A stretch of DNA of 64,000 bases from DATBVX01 sp963810775 (GTDB lineage Bacteria; Pseudomonadota; Gammaproteobacteria; Steroidobacterales; Steroidobacteraceae). Below are positions 58,896 through 64,000 of this stretch, piece by piece (position 1 is the first letter of the stretch; each line of letters starts with the position of its first letter). The translations under genes were made by a program, and so were the position numbers. The stretch lies in the NCBI GenBank assembly GCA_963810775.1, contig CAWEOT010000001.1, forward strand, positions 1 to 64,000. Direction: 5' to 3'. The notes beneath the pieces are model-generated. The model was not told the DNA's origin. It made no database searches and saw only the letters and a list, made by a program, of their open reading frames with translations.

Positions 58896-60206
58896 ATGGA
58901 GCCGCAGGACGATCCGGGTATCACCAACCGCACTGGCGACGAGCTCCAGGACGCCCTCATGGTGCAAGCGGCCATCACGCGCGCAAAGCGTGAATGGGAA
59001 TGCACGGCCGATGCGCTCCCGCACCTCGTGTGCCTGCTCGATCGCAGCGGGCGCGTTGTGAGGGCCAACCGTGTGGTGGAACGCTGGCTGCTCGGCACGG
59101 TGGCCGACGTCATTGGGCGCACGACGCATGGATTACTTCATCCACATTGCGATTCTGAAGCCTGCGCCTTGCGGGATTCGCTCCACGATTCATGGTCGCG
59201 ATTGCGTGTTGGCGGTAGCTGTGAATTTGAGGCCTGGGATGCCCCCCTCGAACGTGCCCTGCATGTCAGCTTCAGGCCAATTCCGAACGATTCAGCCGTC
59301 GGGGGCAGCGCGCACGAGCCCCTCGCCGTGCTTGTAGCAGCGGATGTGACCGCCTTGTATCTGGCGCGGGAGGCCCTGCGCACTATGAACACAGGACTCG
59401 AGGCCCGCGTGCGTGCGCGGACCACGCAGCTCGCCGATGCCAATCGCGACTTGCAGAACGAGGTCATCCGGCGCGAGGCCGCGGAGGAAGCATTGCGCGC
59501 GTCGCGCAACGAGCTCGCGTTGCTGTCAGATCAACTGATGACGGCGCAAGAGGTCGAACGCAAGCGCATCGCTCGCGAGCTGCACGACTCGGTAGGCCAG
59601 GCCTTGACTGCGATCAAGTATGTACTCGAACGCACGGCGGAGGTCGCGCGCCAGGGAAGGCTGGCCAATCCGCAGCCGGCCCTGCGACGCGCTATCTCGG
59701 GTCTGCAAAACGCCTCGGAGGAGATTCGTACCATTGCCATGAATCTGCGCCCGTCGATGCTCGATGATCTGGGCGCCGCGTCCGCAGTCGCATGGTTCTG
59801 CCGCGAGTTCTCGGAGAATTATTCGGTCCTCGAACTGCACACCGACGTGGGCGTGACAGACGTGGAGGTTCCGGAACGGCTGCGCACCGCGGTGTTTCGC
59901 ACCCTGCAGGAACTGCTCAACAACGTCGCCAAGCATGCGAAGGCGCATCACGTGCACGTGTCGCTGGCGCGCGATGGTGTACATCTCGCGCTCGAGGTTC
60001 GTGACGACGGAGTCGGCTTTGAACCCGCTGGCAACAGCAAATCGCTGCGACTGGGGCACGGCATTCGCAACCTGCGAGAGCGCGCCAAGATGACTGGTGG
60101 TGAGCTGACACTTGGGGCCGGGGAAGGGGGCCAGGGTACGCGGGCACGCGTCGACTGGCGCCTCGGGGCCGAGGAATTGCGGGCGGATACCGTGGCGGGG
60201 CGCTGA
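58896..60206 (+). CDS. cytosolic PAS / HisKA_3 histidine kinase
   Basis: 436 residues from ATG 58896 (GAGG 7 nt upstream); ATG 58881 has its SD too close. PAS domain ~36-155 with HPHCDSEACALRDS (C85, C90), coiled coil ~165-215, phospho-His H230 in RIARELHDSVGQALTAIK, and a HATPase with NVAKHAKAHH and GHGIRNLRERA. This is the NarX/NreB-type kinase class that partners NarL-type regulators, so the gene at 54135 is the likely target. No membrane helix, so it senses a cytosolic cue; the Cys pair may be redox-active. Confidence 0.92.
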   Translation: MEPQDDPGITNRTGDELQDALMVQAAITRAKREWECTADALPHLVCLLDRSGRVVRANRVVERWLLGTVADVIGRTTHGLLHPHCDSEACALRDSLHDSWSRLRVGGSCEFEAWDAPLERALHVSFRPIPNDSAVGGSAHEPLAVLVAADVTALYLAREALRTMNTGLEARVRARTTQLADANRDLQNEVIRREAAEEALRASRNELALLSDQLMTAQEVERKRIARELHDSVGQALTAIKYVLERTAEVARQGRLANPQPALRRAISGLQNASEEIRTIAMNLRPSMLDDLGAASAVAWFCREFSENYSVLELHTDVGVTDVEVPERLRTAVFRTLQELLNNVAKHAKAHHVHVSLARDGVHLALEVRDDGVGFEPAGNSKSLRLGHGIRNLRERAKMTGGELTLGAGEGGQGTRARVDWRLGAEELRADTVAGR

Positions 60207-60229
60207 GACCCACCCCGGATGGCGCGCAG

Positions 60230-60754
60230 TCAACCGGATGGCGGCGGCGCGGGTGCCGGTGGCGCCACCGGAGTGAGAGGCCGGCCGTGCCGCAAAGGCA
60301 CCCACTCGAATCGCCAGTCGCAGTAGCACTGCGTGTCGGTGAAGCGCGAATCTTGCGGTGAAAAATTCGCGCGCTTGATCGGCACAGCGATCGAGGTACT
60401 GACCACACCGGTGATGGCGCCATCGGGATTACGAATCAGCTCCCAGTCTGCCTGTCCCGTCATGGGATCGGCGTAAATGCGCCGCAGATGCCGGCGCGCG
60501 ACACCGGATCTCAGGTCTTCGATCAGATCGCGCAGCTCCTGCGGGTAGCGCCGCCCTGTTCGGTAGTAGCTGGCGATGGCGCTGCGATAGGCGTCGCCGA
60601 CGAACAGTAGCTCTGTTTCCCGCTCGCGCTGCGCGGCCGTCGCCCAAACGGTTCCGATTGCCGCAAGCCCGATACCCAGAAATGCGATGGCCAGCAAGAT
60701 CCCGACGTAGGTAAAGCCGCCCTCTGTCAGCGTCGCTGTGACCTCGCGCCTCAT
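60230..60754 (-). CDS. type II secretion pseudopilin-like protein
   Basis: 174 residues. EGGFTYVGILLAIAFLGIGL is a prepilin-like N-terminus with a GGF-TYVG junction, lacking the usual Glu at +5. RRYPQELRDLIEDLRSGVAR and YADPMTGQADWELI belong to the GspG/PulG-like minor group. The Pro-rich tail is unusual. Last gene of the pseudopilin run. Confidence 0.8.
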   Translation of the reverse strand: MRREVTATLTEGGFTYVGILLAIAFLGIGLAAIGTVWATAAQRERETELLFVGDAYRSAIASYYRTGRRYPQELRDLIEDLRSGVARRHLRRIYADPMTGQADWELIRNPDGAITGVVSTSIAVPIKRANFSPQDSRFTDTQCYCDWRFEWVPLRHGRPLTPVAPPAPAPPPSG

Positions 60755-60758
60755 CGCA

Positions 60759-61155
60759 TCACCACTCAGCGAATAGGGTCCCGTTGCTCGATTCCCCGAT
60801 CGCGCCGCTGCGCACGTCGCGCGCGCCGGTGATGTTTGAGTCCTCGCTCGGCACCAGCACCCAGGTCTCGGAGGACTTGGTCAGCGGATCGACGGGCACG
60901 CCACGGATGTAGTGGCGCTCGACCAGCTCACCCAGCGAGTCCGGATAGCGCGCAAGATCGCCGTAAAACTTGTCGATCGCGTCGCGCATCACTGCGAGAT
61001 CCTGGCGCAGCACCGCTTCCTTCGAACGCTCGAGGCTGTGGAAGTAGCGTGGCGTCGCAATCATGAGCAGTGTGGCGATGATCGACATCACCACCAGCAG
61101 CTCGATCAGCGTAAAGCCGCATCTGCGCGGCTGAACGCTCGCCGTTACCAGTCAC
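60759..61155 (-). CDS. GspG-like pseudopilin with obscured start
   Basis: The product GFTLIELLVVMSIIATLLMIA, RYPDSLGELVERHYIRGVPVD and NGTLFAEW is a clear pseudopilin (~130 residues). No normal start codon exists in its own frame before the stop at 61154. A GTG at 61155 in the neighbouring frame, overlapping the upstream gene, would join it by one extra base near 61122. Otherwise the start is CTG 61151. Confidence 0.78.
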
Positions 61156-61618
61156 GATAGAGCGAGCCATCGAGCGCGGTACCTGCAGACATTGAATGCA
61201 CGTCGTACACATCGTCACCCGGCTGCGGATCCTCCGGCGGACTCTGATAACTGCGCAGCCCCCAAGTCTGCGACGCTGGCACGGACCCATCGGGAAAGAA
61301 CGGATCACGCGGCACCCGCCTGAGGAAGTAGATCCTGGCGGCTTCCGGATCGCGCGCATCCTCGACGCCCTCGACCAGCGCCTCGAGCGTCGGCGGATAT
61401 CCCGAGGCATCGGCTTCGGTCTGGACTCTGCCCTCATCAGAGGCGAGCTTGTAGGCATCGAGGCCGGAGCGGATTTCCCGCAGGGCCGCCTTCAATTCCT
61501 GTTCCTTGACGCGTTGCACGGTGAGCTGCACCAGCGGCAGGGCCATCGTCGAGAGCAGGCCGACGATCGCCACCGTGATGGCTAGCTCGATGAGCGTGAA
61601 CCCGCGTCCTCTCGTCAT
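61145..61618 (-). CDS. GspG-like major pseudopilin homologue
   Basis: 157 residues. Prepilin signal MTRGRGFTLIELAITVAIVG, long N-helix, then a short C-terminal domain with the GspG-type DPFFPDGSVP and SQTWGLRSYQ. Part of a chain with ATGA overlap to the preceding gene. Confidence 0.85.
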   Translation of the reverse strand: MTRGRGFTLIELAITVAIVGLLSTMALPLVQLTVQRVKEQELKAALREIRSGLDAYKLASDEGRVQTEADASGYPPTLEALVEGVEDARDPEAARIYFLRRVPRDPFFPDGSVPASQTWGLRSYQSPPEDPQPGDDVYDVHSMSAGTALDGSLYRDW

Positions 61619-62319
61619 GTTTCGCTGCGCATGAAAACCGCGAAACGGATGTCGGCTTCGACCTCGCCCGCGCCGATGTTCTTGCGCTCGAGCTTCAACC
61701 CATCCACCGCAGCGTTGGGAACCGCCGCCAGAGTGCCATCGATGAATCTGCGGACATTCGGGTACCCCCCCAGCACCGGAAACGTCATGCGATAGCGCAC
61801 GATCTGGCCGGAGCGCGTCACTGTGAAGTCGTAGCTGCCGCGCTCGAGCACCAATCCCGCCGCGGCGGCCTGCTTGACGATCTCTTCGGTGATCACGGGC
61901 AGCTCGGAGCGCGCCGGAAGCTTACGCACGAAGGTCTGCAGCCCTTCAGCGCCCGAGAGATCTGGCCCCGCCAGGCGGCGGGCAGTCGCCGTCTGTTGCG
62001 CCGTGCTGAGAGCGCTGCGCAGCTCGGTAAGTTGCAGGTGCTGTGTCCAGTTGGCGCTCAGGAGCGTCACGACAGCGAATACGATCAACGACACGCCAAC
62101 GATCCCGGTGCGGCCGACGTATTGCGCACGGCGTGACAGATACAGCGACACATTGGATAACACGCGCTGTGCGAGAGCGTGAGCCTTCGCCCCGGGCTTG
62201 GTGACGAGGGGGCGGGAAGTGACTGCGACAGCTGAAGCCGCGGTGAGGAGGCCGGGCGCGGCGAGGCTCATCGAGCCGGGCCTCTCGACCTGCGGTGACT
62301 CCCCACTCAACGACTTCAT
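61615..62319 (-). CDS. GspM/PilO-like inner-membrane protein
   Basis: 234 residues: cytosolic N-terminal ~70, one membrane helix (GIVGVSLIVFAVVTLLSA), a coiled-coil (LRSALSTAQQTATARRL) and a ferredoxin-like end (YRMTFPVLGGYPNVRRFIDG), the GspM/PilO plan. ATGA overlaps on both sides place it between a PilN-like protein and pseudopilins. It should organise the assembly platform. Confidence 0.78.
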   Translation of the reverse strand: MKSLSGESPQVERPGSMSLAAPGLLTAASAVAVTSRPLVTKPGAKAHALAQRVLSNVSLYLSRRAQYVGRTGIVGVSLIVFAVVTLLSANWTQHLQLTELRSALSTAQQTATARRLAGPDLSGAEGLQTFVRKLPARSELPVITEEIVKQAAAAGLVLERGSYDFTVTRSGQIVRYRMTFPVLGGYPNVRRFIDGTLAAVPNAAVDGLKLERKNIGAGEVEADIRFAVFMRSET

Positions 62320-62858
62320 GGCACGAGTCTCCAGTCGGCGCGGATCTGGAAACGCACGGGATGCTCAGGATCCTTACTTTGCACTTCGTGACTCTCGAGC
62401 ATCGGATAGCGCAACGCCTGGCTCTGCTGCAGGCGCTCGACATAGGTGAGTGCAGTCGGAAGCGTGCGCGCCTCGGCCACCACGTGCACCTGGCGCTTCT
62501 CCCGATCCGGTTCGACGCCGAGTACGGCGACCGCTCCCTTGCTGTCCTGACTCGCGAGCTCGAGCTCGCGTAGTAGCATCGACCAGGGCGTTGACAGCTC
62601 GGTCACGGCGTCGCGCGCATCATCGACTGCGCGCGCGGCGGTCTTGCCCGGCGCCGCCGCACCATGGTCCGGTGCAATGTCCGCAATGCGCAGCTGCAGT
62701 CCTTCGATCTGCGTGGCGACGGTTCGATAGTCGAGGAGTACAAGGGCTGCGCCGACGATGCCGACGCCGAGCAGTACGATGCTGAGCTTGCGGACTCGAG
62801 GTTTGGCGCGGGCGAAGTCGAGCTCCAGGCGCGGCCGCGTTGTTACTATGTCGAGCAT
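62316..62858 (-). CDS. PilN/GspL-like inner-membrane protein
   Basis: 180 residues. Short cytosolic start (LDIVTTRPRLELDFARAKPR), one membrane helix (LSIVLLGVGIVGAALVLL), coiled-coil linker and a small alpha/beta domain ending HPVRFQIRADWRLVP, the PilN-type fold. Partner of the GspM/PilO-like gene that overlaps it by four bases. Confidence 0.75.
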   Translation of the reverse strand: MLDIVTTRPRLELDFARAKPRVRKLSIVLLGVGIVGAALVLLDYRTVATQIEGLQLRIADIAPDHGAAAPGKTAARAVDDARDAVTELSTPWSMLLRELELASQDSKGAVAVLGVEPDREKRQVHVVAEARTLPTALTYVERLQQSQALRYPMLESHEVQSKDPEHPVRFQIRADWRLVP

Positions 62859-62867
62859 GGTGCACGC

Positions 62868-63299
62868 TCACCAGTTGGTGACGTCAGCATTTTCGCCCGT
62901 GCCACCCGGCTGCCCATCCTTGCCGTAGGAGACGATGTCGACTTCGCTACGCGTGCCCGGCTGCGCATAGACGTAGGCGTGACCCCATGGATCCGGCGGC
63001 ACGGCCTTCTTGAGGTAAGGCCCGCCCCACGCGGGATCATTCGGTGGCGCGTTCGTAAGCCCGTCAAGACCTTCATCGGTCGTCGGGTAGCGGCCCATGT
63101 CGATGCGGTACTGGTCGAGTGCCTTGTCGAAAGCGTCGATCTGAGCCTTGGCCGCCTTCACCTGCGACTTGCCAACTTGTGCGAAATAGCGCGGCGCAAC
63201 GAAGGCCGCCAGCAAACCCATGATGACCATCACCACGAGGAGTTCGAGCAGTGTGAAAGCCTGCTGTTGGTTTATTGTTCGGACGTTCTTTGAACTCAT
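62868..63299 (-). CDS. gspG: type II secretion major pseudopilin
   Basis: 143 residues from ATG 63299. Prepilin signal QQAFTLLELLVVMVIMGLL, then the defining GspG segments: YRIDMGRYPTTDEGLDGL, WGGPYLKKAVPPDPWGHAY and the calcium-binding end DIVSYGKDGQPGGTGENAD. First gene of the run; a reversed AAACCCTAC lies ~135 nt upstream. Confidence 0.95.
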   Translation of the reverse strand: MSSKNVRTINQQQAFTLLELLVVMVIMGLLAAFVAPRYFAQVGKSQVKAAKAQIDAFDKALDQYRIDMGRYPTTDEGLDGLTNAPPNDPAWGGPYLKKAVPPDPWGHAYVYAQPGTRSEVDIVSYGKDGQPGGTGENADVTNW

Positions 63300-63433
63300 T
63301 GCAGTGGGCCCGTGCTGACCCAGCACTCCGTCCGCCGCGCCAGGATCGCCGGGGTCGCGACTCCGGCGATCTCGAGAATTGAGACTATACGGGTAGCCCC
63401 CGACGCACAGCCCCGCGGGCGCTGTACGTCGCA

Positions 63434-63442
63434 GTAGGGTTT
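63434..63442 (-). promoter_or_regulatory. reversed AAACCCTAC site before gspG
   Basis: GTAGGGTTT on the plus strand is the exact reverse complement of the 9-mer found at 54902 and 58787. It is flanked by two direct copies of TGTACGTC (63423-63430 and 63446-63453). Confidence 0.35.
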
Positions 63443-63451
63443 CCCTGTACG

Positions 63452-64000
63452 TCAGGTCGCAGCCGTCTGATCCAGCAGCGTCTGGTACACCCTGAGCACG
63501 CGCGGGACGTAGGCCTGGGTTTCGCGATACGGCGGAATCTGGCCGCCGTATCGATTCACCGCGTCCTCGCCCGCGTTATAGGCCGCCAGCGCGAGTTCGA
63601 GGTCCTGGTCATACCGATCTATCAGGGATCTGAGGTACCGCGCTCCGGCGTGCACGTTCTGCCTGGGATCGTAGCGATCGGACGCACCATAACGCCGTGC
63701 GGTCTCAGGCATGAGTTGCATGAGGCCGACCGCACCCTTCTTGGATACCGCGCGTGCATTGAACCCGGACTCCACGACAATCACTGCGCGCAGCAAGTCC
63801 GCAGCCACGGAAGTGGACGCTGCAGCTTTCTCAATGATTGGGTCGTACTGAGCGGAGCGCGCCAGCATCACGGCGGTATAGTGCTCGCCACTTCGGGTGA
63901 GTTCTCTTGGTGTGGCGAGCAGGAACTCGTAGCGTGGATCGGAAGGCACGTTGGTGAAGTGCGTGATACCCGCGCTGTCCACGAAGCTGTAGATGTCAGC
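63452..64000 (-). CDS. lytic transglycosylase with DUF4124-like N-terminus (partial)
   Basis: The frame is open past the right edge (ADIYSFVDSAGITHFTNVP). SLT domain: VVESGFNARAVSKKGAVGLM with catalytic Glu, QLMPETARRYG, NVHAGARYLRSL and ALAAYNAGEDAV. It cleaves peptidoglycan glycan strands with 1,6-anhydro product; near secretion genes it may open the wall for the pseudopilus. The N-terminal signal lies outside the window. Confidence 0.93.
   Translation of the reverse strand, partial: ADIYSFVDSAGITHFTNVPSDPRYEFLLATPRELTRSGEHYTAVMLARSAQYDPIIEKAAASTSVAADLLRAVIVVESGFNARAVSKKGAVGLMQLMPETARRYGASDRYDPRQNVHAGARYLRSLIDRYDQDLELALAAYNAGEDAVNRYGGQIPPYRETQAYVPRVLRVYQTLLDQTAAT

Overview
The window is a GC-rich chromosomal segment of a gammaproteobacterium. 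Two conserved blocks identify it: ispB | rplU-rpmA-obgE and rpsT | murJ-ribF-ileS-lspA-ispH, followed further on by a complete type IV minor-pilin cluster (fimT-like x2, pilV, pilW, pilX, pilY1, pilE). In pseudomonad-type gammaproteobacteria these blocks lie close together. The rest of the gene content (paired amidohydrolases, many lipoproteins, RND efflux, type II secretion pseudopilins) suggests a free-living Xanthomonadales, Nevskiales or Steroidobacterales relative; that placement is inference.

Layout. 0-0.45 kb: tail of a large serine recombinase that runs into an odd tRNA-Pro(CGG) lacking an encoded CCA. 0.6-6.4 kb: a broken secreted repeat protein, an ECF sigma/anti-sigma pair, a divergent S8 protease, a low-complexity secreted protein and a PqaA-like hydrolase. 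6.3-11 kb: CPBP membrane protein, ispB, rplU-rpmA-obgE and two small unknown genes. 11-16.3 kb: three amidohydrolases, an Asp/Glu racemase-family protein and a GNAT acetyltransferase. 16.4-23.7 kb: housekeeping block. 23.7-27 kb: an ALDH2-like dehydrogenase behind a palindrome cluster, then a lower-GC, gene-poor kilobase and an Lpp-like lipoprotein. 27.1-34.8 kb: minor pilins, PilY1 and PilE. 34.9-39.6 kb: Fur-family regulator, tRNA-Thr(CGT), small unknown genes, two Crp/Fnr-like regulators and Hsp20. 39.9-46.5 kb: a BigR-type ArsR regulator with DUF2892, an RND efflux operon, a divergent TolC-type channel and a truncated TauE/SafE gene. 46.9-54.1 kb: FkbM methyltransferase, three acyltransferases, CDF metal exporter, GT2 and ArnT-like GT39 enzymes and a tiny lipoprotein. 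54.1-60.2 kb: two interleaved two-component systems around a porin/PstS-like operon. 60.2-64 kb: type II secretion pseudopilins and a lytic transglycosylase that leaves the window.

How parts may work together. The envelope is the common theme: peptidoglycan precursor flipping (MurJ), lipoprotein signal peptidase (LspA), lipid acyltransferases, glycosyltransferases, pili and secretion pseudopilins. A BigR-like persulfide sensor apparently controls a tripartite pump. A porin, a periplasmic PstS-like protein, a sensor kinase and a receiver-only regulator form one overlapping operon.

An unusual feature is a series of about fourteen apparent single-base insertions, all in the +1 sense, that split otherwise recognisable genes. 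None falls in the housekeeping or pilus blocks. They may be insertion-type sequencing errors or real decay of accessory genes, so affected entries are given as joined genes with the likely break point.
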